NCBI RefSeq assembly: GCF_944801835.1
Contig: NZ_CALYLN010000001.1
Coordinates: forward strand, 1,086,001-1,150,000
Reading direction: 5' to 3'
From: Bartonella sp. B1099
GTDB lineage: Bacteria; Pseudomonadota; Alphaproteobacteria; Rhizobiales; Rhizobiaceae
Length of the DNA: 64,000 nt
The position numbers were made by a program, and so were the translations under genes. The notes below the pieces were generated by a model. It saw nothing but the letters and a program-made list of their open reading frames with translations, did no database searches and was not told the DNA's origin. Every line of letters begins with the position of its first letter. Position 1 is the stretch's first letter. Positions 1 to 10,327 of the stretch are shown piece by piece.

Positions 1-567
1 AACGTTTATAACGTACTCAGTAAAACAGCCAAGGGAATACCTACAAGCAAATATGAAGACTACAAAATAAAACTTATGACAGAGCGATTAACAGAGGAAA
101 TAAGCCAATCTTATATAACACCCGCTATGCAATGGGGCATTGAACATGAAGAAGATGCCTTGAGAGAATATGCCTTTATTTATGATACAGAGGTCACAGG
201 GTGCGGTTTCATTCAACATCCCACAATCCCAATGGCTGGTGCAAGTCCTGATGGATTTGTTGGTGAAGACGGTTTAGTAGAGGTTAAATGCCCGCAACCA
301 CCAAACCATCTACGCTTCTTTATAGATAGTAATATCAAGCCTGAATATCACGCGCAAATGCAATTCCAAATGGCTTGTACGGGACGTCAATGGTGTGATT
401 TTATCAGTTATGATCCGCGTTTTGTAGGCAGATCATCTGATTTTCGTATGAAAATCAAGCGCATTCACCGTGATGAAGAACAAATCGAACAGATTAATCA
501 AGCGGTCGAAAATTTTTTAGCAGAAATAGAACAAGAGATGCAAAAGATTTTGACAAAAGCCGCTTGA
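1..567 (+). CDS. YqaJ-type phage recombinase/exonuclease, 5' end outside the window
   Basis: The frame is open from the first base, so the N terminus lies upstream; an internal ATG at 76 is not the real start. The visible part (about 188 residues) carries the core of the YqaJ/lambda-exonuclease nuclease fold: the MQWGIEHEEDALREY segment, the MAGASPDG motif (catalytic Asp), and the VEVKCP motif (Glu-x-Lys), followed by a helical C terminus with an HAQMQFQM segment. In phages such enzymes resect double-stranded DNA for single-strand-annealing recombination. A decayed relative lies near 30.6-31.0 kb in this window, so the family has spread within this genome. The neighbours (HTH protein, tRNA-Leu) support a prophage or island remnant. 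The family assignment is firm; whether the full gene is intact cannot be seen. Confidence 0.8.
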   Translation, partial: NVYNVLSKTAKGIPTSKYEDYKIKLMTERLTEEISQSYITPAMQWGIEHEEDALREYAFIYDTEVTGCGFIQHPTIPMAGASPDGFVGEDGLVEVKCPQPPNHLRFFIDSNIKPEYHAQMQFQMACTGRQWCDFISYDPRFVGRSSDFRMKIKRIHRDEEQIEQINQAVENFLAEIEQEMQKILTKAA

Positions 568-573
568 TGTTAT

Positions 574-601
574 GGGGGTGCTCTCTCCTCCCAGCACCCC
601 C
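574..601 (+). terminator. GC-rich hairpin after the YqaJ gene
   Basis: A perfect 9-bp inverted repeat (GGGGGTGCT / AGCACCCCC, 10-nt loop) begins a few bases after the YqaJ stop codon. It has no T-run, so it may be a weak terminator or a processing/stability hairpin. Its position argues that the next gene starts downstream of it. Confidence 0.5.
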
Positions 602-626
602 ACCCATTTATGTAAGGAAATTAAAC

Positions 627-1091
627 GTGTGTAATACCAAAGATGAGAAGCCTTGTTTTTTTACCATTGGTTATGAAGGAAAATCACTAGACCATTATCT
701 GAATTGCCTCATAGAAAACAATGTTAAAATTTTGTGTGATGTTCGTAAAAATCCAATAAGCAGAAAACATGGATTTTCAAAAAGACAATTAGAGAAAGCT
801 GTAAATGACATTGGCATTGAATATATGCACATGCCTGAACTTGGAATTTCCTCTGAAAAAAGGCGCAATCTGAAAACACGAGAAGATTATGAATATCTTT
901 TTGAAGATTATAAAAATACAACTCTTAAGAATAATCTTCATGCAATAGAAAAATTATACCAGATTTTTTTAGATAAAAAACGTGTTGCAATTACTTGCTT
1001 TGAAGCAGATGTGTGCATGTGTCATAGGGAAGAAATTACCAAGGTTCTTACACAACTCAAAGATTGGAAATATGAAATTAAACACATCTAA
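627..1091 (+). CDS. DUF488-family protein
   Basis: A protein of about 154 residues starting with the FTIGYEG motif typical of DUF488, followed by LCDVRKNP and a C-terminal CFEADVCMCHRE segment, which matches the Cys/His-containing C-terminal motif of this family. Its biochemical role is not established. I chose the GTG at 627 because an AAGGA sits 8 bases upstream and the earlier in-frame ATG (567) would place the inter-gene hairpin inside the coding region. DUF488 genes are often found on mobile DNA, which fits the flanking phage-type genes. The sequence is AT-rich and Lys/Asn-rich. Confidence 0.65.
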   Translation: MCNTKDEKPCFFTIGYEGKSLDHYLNCLIENNVKILCDVRKNPISRKHGFSKRQLEKAVNDIGIEYMHMPELGISSEKRRNLKTREDYEYLFEDYKNTTLKNNLHAIEKLYQIFLDKKRVAITCFEADVCMCHREEITKVLTQLKDWKYEIKHI

Positions 1092-1177
1092 CAAATAAAT
1101 TTGCAAATTTAAAATACAGAGGTGTTTCTTAACAGCCCACTTATTTACATAACATAAAAAGATAGAAAGGCAATGAG

Positions 1178-1381
1178 ATGATATTTGATGATGGCAATAG
1201 ATATGTAACAACCCGTGAATGTGCAGAGCTTTTTAGTGTATCGACAACAACGATTCGCAATTGGGTGCTTCAAGGGGTATTTCCAGAGCCATATAAGCTA
1301 GGGAGAGCAGTAAGGTGGAGAAAAAAAGAGATTTTAGCCTTTACTCCAAAGAAAAATACGGAACAAATAACAACAAATTAG
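1178..1381 (+). CDS. Small helix-turn-helix DNA-binding protein (AlpA/excisionase type)
   Basis: A 67-residue protein with a MerR/AlpA-like winged helix-turn-helix: YVTTRECAELFSVSTTTIR forms the helix-turn-helix and RNWVLQGVFPEPYKLGRAVRW the wing. Such proteins act as excisionases or activators of integrase genes in integrated elements. An AGAAAGG ribosome-binding site precedes the ATG. Its place between phage-type genes and the 3' end of tRNA-Leu is where an excision regulator would sit, but no full-length integrase is visible here. Family-level call only; targets unknown. Confidence 0.7.
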   Translation: MIFDDGNRYVTTRECAELFSVSTTTIRNWVLQGVFPEPYKLGRAVRWRKKEILAFTPKKNTEQITTN

Positions 1382-1479
1382 GTAAAACTGTATAAATCGT
1401 AGAAGGTGGACTGAAAGGTGGGCTAAAAACAGAGAATTAAAGAGAAATCTATATATTTCAATGCGCTAAAAGCAAAAAA

Positions 1480-1564
1480 TGGTGCCCGGAAGAGGACTCG
1501 AACCTCCACGCCTTGCGGCACAGGTACCTGAAACCTGCGCGTCTACCAATTCCGCCATCTGGGC
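1480..1564 (-). tRNA. tRNA-Leu (anticodon CAG)
   Basis: On the minus strand this 85-base stretch folds as a class II tRNA with a long variable arm. It starts GCCCAGATGGCGGAATTGG, has the anticodon stem CAGGT/ACCTG with CAG in a 7-base loop, the T-arm GGTTCGAGTCC, and an encoded CCA. Its 3' end points towards the phage-type genes at 1-1.4 kb, the usual geometry of an element integrated into a tRNA 3' end. Confidence 0.95.
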
Positions 1565-1678
1565 TTATAAAAATCATCTAAGCGTGTGAAGCAATTCTGT
1601 CAATAAAATTATAGAATTTATTTTCTCTGTTTAAAATGATTGAATTAAACTTTTGAAGGGCATCATGGTTCTGAAAGT

Positions 1679-2299
1679 TTAAAGTGTGATGATTGTCTTT
1701 GATGCAATGGTTGAATCGGAATTAAAAGTGTAAAGAATAGGAATGCCGGTCGCTAATTCTTGAGATATAATTTCCTCGCTGGTGAGACCTTCAAGCGCCA
1801 TAATAAGAGCACGAAGAGAATTCCCATGCGCTGCGATCAAAACAGTTTGAGAGCGCAAAATATGAGGCTGGATATGATAAAGATAATAAGGCCAAATGCG
1901 TGCACCGGTATCGCGTAGACTTTCTCCATTCGGGGGGGCAATCGTATAGGAGCGGCGCCACATTTGCACTTGCTCTTGCCCCCATTGTTGGCGCACTTCA
2001 TCTTTATTTAAACCAGAAAGATCTCCATAGTTACGTTCATTCAATGCGGAGCTTTTGATTATTTCCAAATTTGATTGTCCCATTTGCTCTAAAATGTGCT
2101 GCGCTGTTTTTTGGGCTCGCTGTAAAGCAGATGTATACGCTATATTAAACTTCAAACCAGATTCGTTCAGTTTTTTTCCTGCTGCTATCGCTTCGGCATG
2201 ACCTTTTTCCGTTAAATCAGGGTCTTTCCAACCCGTAAAAAGGTTTTTGAGATTCCATTCGCTTTGTCCGTGACGGATGAGTACAAGTGTGCGTCCCAT
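1679..2299 (-). CDS. gpmA: 2,3-bisphosphoglycerate-dependent phosphoglycerate mutase
   Basis: A cytosolic glycolytic/gluconeogenic enzyme of 206 residues interconverting 3- and 2-phosphoglycerate. It has the N-terminal RHGQSEWN phosphohistidine motif (His10), the [12 protein letters not shown] segment and the second catalytic histidine in AHGNSLRAL. At 206 residues it is shorter than the roughly 250-residue enterobacterial enzyme, which is normal for the alphaproteobacterial form. It lies just downstream of dapB on the same strand, so the two may be co-transcribed. Confidence 0.92.
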   Translation of the reverse strand: MGRTLVLIRHGQSEWNLKNLFTGWKDPDLTEKGHAEAIAAGKKLNESGLKFNIAYTSALQRAQKTAQHILEQMGQSNLEIIKSSALNERNYGDLSGLNKDEVRQQWGQEQVQMWRRSYTIAPPNGESLRDTGARIWPYYLYHIQPHILRSQTVLIAAHGNSLRALIMALEGLTSEEIISQELATGIPILYTFNSDSTIASKTIITL

Positions 2300-2327
2300 T
2301 CTGAATTGCCTCTATTTTATTGATTGT

Positions 2328-3140
2328 TTAAAATTCATCGTTTAATCCCAAAACATCGAGCATTGAATAAAGGCCATTTCCATGGTTTTTTGCCCATAAA
2401 GCTGCTTTTAATGCACCATTAGCAAAGATGGAGCGTTCTTGCGCTGTATGGGAGAGAACAATGCGCTCATGGGAACCGGCAAAAATGACACTGTGTTCGC
2501 CAACAACTGTTCCGCCCCGTGAACAAGAAAAGCCAATGGAGCCTTTTTCGCGCTTCCCTGTATGGCCATTGCGTTCGTTGATACGGACATTTTGCAGCAT
2601 AACATGACGTCCTTCAGCTGCTGCTTGCCCAAGAAGAAGAGCTGTTCCAGAAGGGGCGTCAACTTTGTTCGCGTGATGCATTTCATAAATTTCGATATCA
2701 AAATCATTGGCTTCTAATGCTTTGGCTGCTTTCTTTACAAGGTTGGCTAAAAGATTTATTCCAAGGCTCATATTTCCAGATTTGACAATTGTTGTATGTT
2801 TTGCAAACTCTGCAATTTTTTTTTCTTCTGTTTTGCTAAATCCTGTGGTGCCAATAATGTGGACAAGTTTTCTTTGAGCAGCATAGTGAGCATAAAGAAT
2901 ACTGGCTTGGGGTTGTGAAAAATCTACAATCCCTTCTGTGTTTGAAAAAGCCTTTTCGAGATCATCTGTGATGCACACCCCAAGAGAATCTGAATCGATT
3001 AAGGTACTGGCATCTTTTCCTACAAAAGGTGAGCCTTTGCGTACAAGAACAGCACAAAGCTCTACATCTTTCCTCTGTCGGATTGCTGTAATGAGCTCAC
3101 GTCCCATTCTTCCATTTGCACCAACAACTGTAAGGCGCAT
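2328..3140 (-). CDS. dapB: 4-hydroxy-tetrahydrodipicolinate reductase
   Basis: Makes tetrahydrodipicolinate for lysine and meso-diaminopimelate (peptidoglycan) synthesis. The 270-residue protein has the N-terminal nucleotide-binding motif GANGRMGR (residues 7-14), the GTTGFS loop, and the catalytic [13 protein letters not shown] segment. I start it at the ATG at 3140, where an AAGGAG sits at good spacing; the frame is open about 14 codons further but without a comparable ribosome-binding site. It heads a probable dapB-gpmA unit. Confidence 0.93.
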   Translation of the reverse strand: MRLTVVGANGRMGRELITAIRQRKDVELCAVLVRKGSPFVGKDASTLIDSDSLGVCITDDLEKAFSNTEGIVDFSQPQASILYAHYAAQRKLVHIIGTTGFSKTEEKKIAEFAKHTTIVKSGNMSLGINLLANLVKKAAKALEANDFDIEIYEMHHANKVDAPSGTALLLGQAAAEGRHVMLQNVRINERNGHTGKREKGSIGFSCSRGGTVVGEHSVIFAGSHERIVLSHTAQERSIFANGALKAALWAKNHGNGLYSMLDVLGLNDEF

Positions 3141-4353
3141 TTTTATCTCCTTATGATGCTTTACTGCCCCGTAGTATGGCAAATTCTTGCCTTCTTTCCA
3201 ACGGTTCTTTTTCTTTATAGAAAAAAATTTTTTTCTGCTTTAATTTATCCTTTTGTACTGTAAAATTCTATCGTTTAGGGGAAGTGGGATAAGATTTACA
3301 AGTTTACAGAGAGATGTTTTTTGTTCAAGTGTGTGATGGATAGGGTGCGGTTTGCTTGAAAAGTCTAATAGGGGCTTATTCATTACTTGACGTTTTTATT
3401 TCTCTCGTTCTTTAATGGGGCGCGTCCTTCATATAAAATAAACACCTTAAATAAAATACACTTAACTGATGCGTTCGTCTTAAAGAAATATGTTTCAATG
3501 CTCTTAAAGCTCGTTTTATGATGGTGCGCTTGAAGGGTATAACGAGAAAATCTCCATGAATAATATAAAATCTATTCTGTACGGTTACTTTTCATAAAAG
3601 CGCAAATTAGTACTCTCATACGCTTTGCTCGCTTTTGGATCTTGGAATGATTCATAGGTATTTTTATTATTTTCTTATGCAATTTTTCGCGCCCCAAGCC
3701 ACCTTATGACGCCTAAGAAAGAGATTTAAAGTGGAGAAGATCATGCCTGAAAAGTATTTAAAATTCATGATCCAATTTTAAAATTTATCATTTTAAATCA
3801 ATATGTTATTTATGAATAAAACACATAAAAAAAAGGAGGAAGAAATAGGAAGATGTCTGAGAAGTTGGATTGTTCACACACGGGCGTTGATCGGATTCTT
3901 TATTTTTTAGAGAGGCCAGTTGAAAAAATTGTTATTTTGTAAAAACGCATCATGATGGTACTTTTTTATTAAGAGCAAATGGTGTGCATATTATACACTG
4001 CGTTTTTTCATAGATTGGGAAGAATGGAGGGGAACTATGCATTAAGCATTGTTATTTTATTTGGCTTCGCTTTCTAATGGTGCTGCAGCTCTTGTCTTGA
4101 AAGAGAGACTTTAAAACCCTTTGTTAAATATCTTCTCTATAATTGGTCTTTTTGTGGATATAGCAAAAAATAATTTTGGGGGTGCAGGATAAGAGGGCTT
4201 GAAATAAAAGATTATGATGGATTCTTATTTTTTGTTCAATAGGATTATGAATCAATCTATTCTTGTATTATTTATAGGCAGGCATAAAAATTTATAAACG
4301 GAGAAGTCTTCTTTAGGTAAAATATCACTTTTACTTGTGTTTGTGAGAGGAGA
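3141..4353. other. Long intergenic stretch without a recognisable gene
   Basis: About 1.2 kb between dapB and the GST gene. All six frames are broken by frequent stops and no family motif survives by eye. A ribosome-binding-like GGAG with an ATG near 3743 opens only a dozen codons. It may be a fully decayed gene; no terminator, repeat or RNA fold stood out. Confidence 0.5.
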
Positions 4354-5046
4354 TTAGAAATCAAGATCAGCATAGTGAGTACTTGCAACAATTCCTCGAA
4401 CACGATCTGTTAAAAGAGAACGAAAAGAAGGTCGTGATTTAATCCGCATATACCAGTCTTTGGCAGCGGGGGATTGTTCCCAGTCAATTTCCCCTAGAAA
4501 GTCAAGGACAGAAACAGCGGCGGCGGCGGCTAGGTCAGCATAAGATAAGGAAGAACCCACTAAACTATCGCGAGAGGCACAGAGCCAATTGAGATAGTTC
4601 ATATGGGGTGGGATATTGGCGCGTGCATTGCGTAAAATTTGTGAATTGGGAGCGCCACCGCCAATGGCGAGGGGCATTTCACGTTTATGAATCCGTTCTC
4701 GTACAATATGACGTGTTACTTCATTTTCAAATTTATTTAAAAACCAGTCATTGAGGCGGCGGACTTCCGCACGATCTAAAGGATTTTCCGGAAAGAGTTT
4801 ATTTTCTTGTCGCAAACTTCCATGGGTCTCATCTAAATATTCACAGATAACAAAGGGACCTGATAAGGGAACCTCGTGTTCATCGAGAAAAACAGGAACA
4901 TGACCAGCGGGATTGAGAGCGAGAAATTCGTGTCTTCTCGCCCATTCATATTCTTCAATCAGTTGAGTGGCTACACCATATTCCCCAAGAATGAGGCGTA
5001 TGAAGCGCGAAGCGGTGGAGAGGGGAGAGTGAAAAAGTGTCAGCAT
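4354..5046 (-). CDS. Glutathione S-transferase family protein
   Basis: A 230-residue cytosolic protein with an N-terminal thioredoxin-like domain (LFHSPLSTASRFIRLIL, then the cis-proline region NPAGHVPVFLD and the SGPFVICEYLDE glutathione-binding segment) and an all-helical C-terminal domain with SYADLAAAAAVSVLDFLGEIDW. This is the normal two-domain GST plan. Substrate cannot be inferred. A conserved N-terminal Ser (PLS) is the likely catalytic residue. It stands alone between a 1.2-kb empty region and engB. Confidence 0.85.
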   Translation of the reverse strand: MLTLFHSPLSTASRFIRLILGEYGVATQLIEEYEWARRHEFLALNPAGHVPVFLDEHEVPLSGPFVICEYLDETHGSLRQENKLFPENPLDRAEVRRLNDWFLNKFENEVTRHIVRERIHKREMPLAIGGGAPNSQILRNARANIPPHMNYLNWLCASRDSLVGSSLSYADLAAAAAVSVLDFLGEIDWEQSPAAKDWYMRIKSRPSFRSLLTDRVRGIVASTHYADLDF

Positions 5047-5186
5047 AATTTACACAATTAAATAGAGTGGATAAGAATTCTTTCAAGTCATCCTTTTTTA
5101 TAAAGGTGCTTGATGAGAAGTACAAGATCATTAGCAGCTGCTGGCAATTATGCTTAATAAATTGTTAATAATATGAATGCTTTCTC

Positions 5187-5831
5187 TTATGCAATGGTTT
5201 GCAAAATGACAGCACGTAATTCTTCCAAACCGTATACTTTTTCTGAAGAGGTTGCAAGGATCTTAGGATACGCTGCTGGGCGTTTAAGAAGTTTTGTTTG
5301 TGTGGTCATCATTAATTTTTCTAAAGCGTTTGATTTGATTTTATCGCTTTTTGTCAAAACAATTTGGTAAGAAACGGCTGCCTTATCAAGGAGTGCAAGA
5401 ACGTCTTCATCATTATTTTTGATTCCGTGTCGTGAATCAATCAAGAGATATACACGCTTTAGTGTTGTGCGTCCCCGTAAATAGCTAAAAATCAAATTTG
5501 TCCAAGCATCAACCAGATTTTTAGGTGCAGCAGCAAAACCATAACCTGGCATATCTACCAATGCAAAAGGGGGAAGGTCTCCTTGTTGTCCACTGAAGCC
5601 ATCGGGGACAAAATAATTCAGCTCTTGTGTGCGTCCTGGTGTATTTGAGGTTCGTGCTAAGCCTTTTTGCTGGACAAGTGCGTTGATTAAAGAGGATTTT
5701 CCAACATTGGAACGCCCCGCAAATGCGATTTCTGGTGGCCCTTCAGGGGGGAGAAAGCGTATTGCGGGGACACCACGAATAAAAACCCAATTGCGCGAAA
5801 AAATTCCAGAAAGGGAAGAATCTCTTGTCAT
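5187..5831 (-). CDS. engB: Ribosome-biogenesis GTPase EngB/YihA
   Basis: An essential small GTPase used in assembly of the large ribosomal subunit. Motifs: G1 GRSNVGKS (residues 39-46), the switch region [10 protein letters not shown]3 DMPGYG, G4 TKSDK and a G5-like ATSSEK. The chosen ATG overlaps the yidC stop in an ATGA arrangement, which suggests translational coupling; the frame stays open 11 codons upstream inside yidC. It is the last gene of the rpmH-rnpA-yidC-engB cluster, an arrangement common in alphaproteobacteria. Confidence 0.93.
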   Translation of the reverse strand: MTRDSSLSGIFSRNWVFIRGVPAIRFLPPEGPPEIAFAGRSNVGKSSLINALVQQKGLARTSNTPGRTQELNYFVPDGFSGQQGDLPPFALVDMPGYGFAAAPKNLVDAWTNLIFSYLRGRTTLKRVYLLIDSRHGIKNNDEDVLALLDKAAVSYQIVLTKSDKIKSNALEKLMMTTQTKLLKRPAAYPKILATSSEKVYGLEELRAVILQTIA

Positions 5832-7672
5832 TCTTGCACTTCTTTTTTGGGTGATTTTCTCCACATGGCTCTCAAATTGTCAAAAAGCTCAATTTTAACT
5901 CCTTGGCGCTTCATCATGATACCTTGCTGAATGATTGACAATATATTGTTCCATGCCCAATAAATGACAAGACCAACAGGGAAAGAGGCGAGCATAAAAG
6001 TAAAGACAACAGGCATCCATGTGAAAATCATTGCTTGGGTTTGATCTTGAGGAGCGGGATTCATCCGCATCTGTAAAAACATCGTTATTCCCATAATCAA
6101 AGGCCATGCACCAATCATCAGAAATGCTGGCGTTGTATAGGGCAAGAGACCAAACAAGTTGAAAAGAGACGTTGGATCAGGGGCTGCTAAATCTTGAATC
6201 CAGCCAAAGAAAGGAGCATGGCGCATTTCAATGGTGATATAGAGAACTTTATAAAGAGCAAAGAATATTGGAAATTGAACCAACATCGGCCAACAACCGG
6301 CAAGGGGATTAATTTTTTCGGTTTTATACAGTTCTATGATTGCTTGCTGTTGTTTGTTCCGGTCATCAGGATATTTTTCTTTTATTTCTAGCAACCGCGG
6401 TTGTAGAAGCTTCATGCGCGCCATAGATTTATAAGATTTATTGGCGAGAGGGAAAAGAAGTGTTTTTAAGAGCACTGTAACCAGAAGGATGGCAATACCA
6501 AAATTTCCTGTTTGCTTATAAAGAATGTCAATGAGGGCAAACATGGGTTTTGTGATGAAATCAAACCAACCCCAATCAATTAAGAGAGCAAACTTGTTGA
6601 TTTTTAGGTCATTTTGATAGTGATTAATGATTTCAACTTGTTTTGCACCAGCAAAAAGACGATTTGTAACGGTTTTTGTTTCATTGGGGGCAATCGTTAA
6701 AGGCGATCCTAGCAAGTCAGATTGATAATGCGTTTGCAAACGATCAAAATAAATAAAACGGCTTGTATATTCTTTATCTTGCGGAGGAATAACTGCTACA
6801 GCCCAATATTTATCGGTAATACCAATCCAGCCTCCTGTCACTTTGGAAAAAGTCATGCTCTTTTGTCCATTATCAGGATTTGGATCAAGTTCTGCTAAGG
6901 TTTTATATTTTTCAGTTTTGAGCGAATCCCCTGCAATACCGATCATCCCCTCATGAAGCAAATAGGTTGCATTGGTATGTTCTGGTGGTGCAGCACGTGC
7001 AACGCGGGCATAGGAGGAGAGATAGATCGGTTGATCACTTTCATTACTGATAGAATCCTCAATGGTAAACATGTAATGATCATCAACAGAAAGAGTACGG
7101 CGGAAGATTTGTCCCTGTCCATTATTATAAATTAAAGTGATGGGTGTTGAAGGGGTCAGGGTTGTATTGTTTCCCTCTATTTGCCACTGTGTATCGGGTT
7201 GTGGCAAGGCTTTTGCTGGCAAAGATGCACTTGCAAAACCAAATTCAGCAAGATAGGTTGTTTTGAACCCTTTAGGATTCAGCAAATCGATTTCCGGTGA
7301 TTTTTTATCGACGGTTATACGATATCTCTTGAGGTAAAGATCATCAAATTGTGCACCAACAAGATTAATAGAGCCTTCCAATTCATCTGTTTTGATCGCG
7401 ACACGCTCTGTTTTGGCTAATACAGCTTTCCGGATTTCAGGAGTCATTGGGTGTTCGATGATCGATGTTGCTTGATGTGTTGAGGGATCGTCAGAAGAAT
7501 TCGTCGTGGTCGTAGAAAGGGCTGACTGTTGTTTTGACAATTGCTGTTGTTGCGCGATAACTTGTTGTTTTTGTAACTTTGCTTGTTTGGGAGCAACATG
7601 AAGAAACTGCCATGCGATGAGCACTACGAAAGATAAGCCAATAGCGATAAAGAAATTGCGGTTATATTCCAT
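5828..7672 (-). CDS. yidC: Membrane protein insertase YidC
   Basis: A 614-residue inner-membrane insertase (Oxa1 family) that works with or without SecYEG. It has an N-terminal transmembrane helix (about residues 5-25), a Gln-rich linker, a large periplasmic beta-sandwich domain (about 75-370), and the conserved C-terminal core of five membrane helices, including the [20 protein letters not shown] segment. Length and domain order are those of the Gram-negative form. It overlaps rnpA by about 10 bases and engB by 4, so the set is tightly coupled. Confidence 0.95.
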   Translation of the reverse strand: MEYNRNFFIAIGLSFVVLIAWQFLHVAPKQAKLQKQQVIAQQQQLSKQQSALSTTTTNSSDDPSTHQATSIIEHPMTPEIRKAVLAKTERVAIKTDELEGSINLVGAQFDDLYLKRYRITVDKKSPEIDLLNPKGFKTTYLAEFGFASASLPAKALPQPDTQWQIEGNNTTLTPSTPITLIYNNGQGQIFRRTLSVDDHYMFTIEDSISNESDQPIYLSSYARVARAAPPEHTNATYLLHEGMIGIAGDSLKTEKYKTLAELDPNPDNGQKSMTFSKVTGGWIGITDKYWAVAVIPPQDKEYTSRFIYFDRLQTHYQSDLLGSPLTIAPNETKTVTNRLFAGAKQVEIINHYQNDLKINKFALLIDWGWFDFITKPMFALIDILYKQTGNFGIAILLVTVLLKTLLFPLANKSYKSMARMKLLQPRLLEIKEKYPDDRNKQQQAIIELYKTEKINPLAGCWPMLVQFPIFFALYKVLYITIEMRHAPFFGWIQDLAAPDPTSLFNLFGLLPYTTPAFLMIGAWPLIMGITMFLQMRMNPAPQDQTQAMIFTWMPVVFTFMLASFPVGLVIYWAWNNILSIIQQGIMMKRQGVKIELFDNLRAMWRKSPKKEVQE

Positions 7673-8054
7673 TCGTATTCCCTTGTTGTCGTTGCTGATG
7701 TTTTGTTTTTGGTTTTATTCGCCGATTCAATTCACTAATTAAAGATGTGAAAGGTGCATGTAATGCGTCACGATACGCTACAATGACATAGTCAGTCCCT
7801 GCTTCCATGTGATTTGTTACACCAACTCTCACGGCTTCACGCAAGCGCCTTTTGATACGATTACGTTTTACAGCATTACCGTTTTTACGGGTAACAGTGA
7901 AGCCTACACGCGCAACAAGAGAAGATTTTCTTTCTGTTGTTTGTTCACGAGATTTAACTTCGAGTAAAAATAAAGGACCACGTCGTTTCTCTCCTGTACG
8001 GACAGCCAAAAAGTCTGCTCTTTTGCGAATGCGGCAGGGATGTTTTTTCTTCAT
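7662..8054 (-). CDS. rnpA: Ribonuclease P protein component
   Basis: A basic protein of about 130 residues that assists the RNase P RNA in 5' tRNA maturation. It carries [11 protein letters not shown] at the N terminus and the family signature [13 protein letters not shown], with the preceding [15 protein letters not shown] take the ATG at 8054 ([12 protein letters not shown]); a TTG 14 codons upstream also keeps the frame open. The C terminus has a Lys/Gln-rich tail that overlaps the yidC start. Confidence 0.92.
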   Translation of the reverse strand: MKKKHPCRIRKRADFLAVRTGEKRRGPLFLLEVKSREQTTERKSSLVARVGFTVTRKNGNAVKRNRIKRRLREAVRVGVTNHMEAGTDYVIVAYRDALHAPFTSLISELNRRIKPKTKHQQRQQGNTNGI

Positions 8055-8173
8055 AAAAGAACATTTCGCAATTTCACTAAATGCTTGGCTGACCAAACAT
8101 TAGAGGTTCATAACAAAAGTTTCACAACGAAGAAATAATGAGCAGTCCTCAACGGTTGTGAAAATTTAAAGGG

Positions 8174-8308
8174 TTAAGCAGAGAGCCGTTTACGTCCACG
8201 AGCACGTCTTGCAGCAATAACTTTACGTCCTCCAGCTGTAGCCATGCGTGCACGAAATCCATGGCGGCGTTTACGGACAAGTTTAGAGGGTTGGTACGTA
8301 CGTTTCAT
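8174..8308 (-). CDS. rpmH: 50S ribosomal protein L34
   Basis: A 44-residue highly basic protein beginning [19 protein letters not shown] and ending GRKRLSA, the textbook L34 sequence. It heads the rpmH-rnpA-yidC-engB cluster. Confidence 0.96.
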   Translation of the reverse strand: MKRTYQPSKLVRKRRHGFRARMATAGGRKVIAARRARGRKRLSA

Positions 8309-8404
8309 TTATTTAAATACCGCGGAGTGCGGCCCTTCTTAATCTTCGTTTTATGAGCAGTTTTGCGCGTGATGAACAATTTTATCCTATCAGACAGCTG
8401 TTAA

Positions 8405-8433
8405 CTCATAAGAAAAAATATAAAAAAAGTCAA
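8405..8433 (-). promoter_or_regulatory. Candidate sigma-70 promoter for rpmH-rnpA-yidC-engB
   Basis: On the minus strand, TTGACT (8428-8433) and TATGAG (8405-8410) are separated by exactly 17 bases and lie about 100 bases upstream of the rpmH start, leaving an untranslated leader. Consensus match only; no experimental support. Confidence 0.5.
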
Positions 8434-8901
8434 TCTTAGATTGTTTTTATTACGCTTGAAAAAATATAAAACACCTTATAACTGTTTGTGACACTTTTTT
8501 ATGATACTTTAAAAATGTCAGAAAATAGCGATTGAGTCTACAGAAAATGAATGACAAGAACGTTAAAGATTTAAAGAAAGCATGACAGATTATTGTATGC
8601 TCAATTTAAAAAATACTTTGATATTAAGAATTTTTTTTAAGTTTTGTGTTTTATAAAATCCTTATCAAAATATTCATTAAAGTGTTGGCGCACAAACGTG
8701 ACTGATAGTCTTTATAATAGCAGATTTTGTGCCTGAGTTTTTTTTATTTAAGGGTGGTTTTGTGTTTTAAAAGAGATAAAATGTAAGTCATTTATACTTT
8801 GTAACTCTTAAACTAAAGTAGAAAATGTTCGGTGATGAACCTGTCAGTATTTTTTCGTTCGTATGCTTGTATTTGTTGGTATTTTATAGAGAGGAAAGAG
8901 C
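8434..8901. other. Divergent intergenic region between rpmH and mrp
   Basis: AT-rich with no supported gene. It separates the divergent rpmH cluster and mrp and so should carry the promoters of both. I saw no cluster of DnaA boxes, so the proximity to rpmH does not indicate a replication origin. Confidence 0.5.
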
Positions 8902-9963
8902 GTGGATCCTATCACAAGTGAGGCTGTCCGTAACGTATTACGTAAAATCAAAGGACCAGATCTTGAAAGCGATATTGTATCGTTGGGACTTCTTTCAGAA
9001 ATATTAATTGCTGATGGCAAGGTGTTCTTTTCCATTACAGTTCCTGATGGACGTGTACAAGAATGGGAATCATTGCGCCGTTCTGCTGAGGAGTTGGTGT
9101 GTGCTTTGGAGGGGGTCCAATCTGTTGTTGTCACGCTTACAGCAGAAAAAACAATAAAGGGAACGCCTCGACGTAGAGCGAATCTCTTGCCTGTGAAAAT
9201 GCCCATAGAAGGTGTGCGTCATGTCATGGCTGTTGCTTCTGGAAAAGGAGGGGTGGGAAAATCGACGATGGCGATCAATATCGCCTTGGCTTTACAAAAT
9301 TCAGGTTTTAAAACAGGGGTGATGGATGCAGATATCTATGGTCCATCTTTGCCACGTTTGACAGGACTTGTTAACCAAAAACCACAGCTCATGGGAGGAA
9401 AAAAGATTCAACCTCTTGAAAAATTCGGTCTTAAATTAATGTCAATGGGCTTTTTAGTTGAGGAAGAAAAGCCGGTGGTATGGCGTGGTCCTATGGTTAT
9501 GGCCGCTGTAACGCAATTGTTACGAGATGTTGTATGGGGACCTTTGGACATTTTAGTCGTCGATATGCCACCGGGTACAGGAGATGCACAACTAACGCTT
9601 GCGCAACAGGTACAATTAACCGGTGCGTTGGTTGTTTCTACACCTCAGGATCTTGCTTTAGTTGATGCACGTAAAGCGATAGAAATGTTTATGAAAGTTA
9701 ATGTTCCTATTTTAGGATTGATTGAGAATATGAGTTATTTTATCGCTCCTGATACAGGAAAACGCTACGATATTTTTGGTCATGGTGGTGCGCGGGGAGA
9801 AGCGGAACGTCGAGAGGTTCCTTTCTTAGCAGAAATACCGCTTGATGCAGCTTTACGATTTTCTTCAGATGAGGGAATCCCTATTTTTGTTGCTCAGCCT
9901 GATGGCGAGCATACTCAACTGTATCGTACAATTGTTGATCAAATAAAAAATAAACTCTTGTAA
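8902..9963 (+). CDS. mrp: Mrp/ApbC-type iron-sulfur cluster carrier ATPase
   Basis: A 353-residue cytosolic P-loop ATPase that loads Fe-S clusters onto client proteins. It has an N-terminal MIP18/DUF59-like domain (about 1-85), then a deviant Walker A VASGKGGVGKST (P-loop 114-121), the DADIYGPS switch motif, VVDMPPGTGDAQLT, and IENMSYF. The usual C-terminal CxxC pair is not seen: after ENMSYF the sequence reads IAPDTGKRYDIFGHGGA, as in many alphaproteobacterial Mrp proteins. GTG start with a GAGGAAAG ribosome-binding site. Confidence 0.9.
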   Translation: MDPITSEAVRNVLRKIKGPDLESDIVSLGLLSEILIADGKVFFSITVPDGRVQEWESLRRSAEELVCALEGVQSVVVTLTAEKTIKGTPRRRANLLPVKMPIEGVRHVMAVASGKGGVGKSTMAINIALALQNSGFKTGVMDADIYGPSLPRLTGLVNQKPQLMGGKKIQPLEKFGLKLMSMGFLVEEEKPVVWRGPMVMAAVTQLLRDVVWGPLDILVVDMPPGTGDAQLTLAQQVQLTGALVVSTPQDLALVDARKAIEMFMKVNVPILGLIENMSYFIAPDTGKRYDIFGHGGARGEAERREVPFLAEIPLDAALRFSSDEGIPIFVAQPDGEHTQLYRTIVDQIKNKLL

Positions 9964-10048
9964 ATGTATGTTTGTTTAAGAAAGTTTGCTAAAACACAAC
10001 GATGAAAGACATCAAAATAATTGCTCCTTATAAAAGAAAGAAAAATGG

Positions 10049-10071
10049 GAAAAGACTTTGTCAGTCTTTTC
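10049..10071 (+). terminator. Hairpin downstream of mrp
   Basis: A perfect 9-bp inverted repeat (GAAAAGACT / AGTCTTTTC, 5-nt loop) about 85 bases after the mrp stop. It lacks a clear T-run, so the terminator role is tentative. The rest of the 364-base gap (9964-10327) shows nothing else. Confidence 0.4.
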
Positions 10072-10327
10072 ATTCAAATGTTAAAGGATAAATGATCTTC
10101 TTATAAGAAATTTGGTACTATAAAAGTATCTTGAAAATGAGTCAAAAAATTTATTTCTATTCATGTTAATTAAATGGATGGGTTAATTCAAAGAGATAGA
10201 CATTTAAAAAGTCCGTTTGTTTTGCTCTTGAAAGAGCTATAGCAGGCAATTTTATCAATTCATGTTTACAAAAAGCTAAATGAATCGATCCATAATTCTC
10301 TCTTTATTGAGATGAGAAAAATGTTGA

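Noticed and set aside
8174-8901. Possible replication origin near rpmH
   Set aside because: No dnaA gene or DnaA-box cluster; in alphaproteobacteria rpmH is not a marker of the origin.
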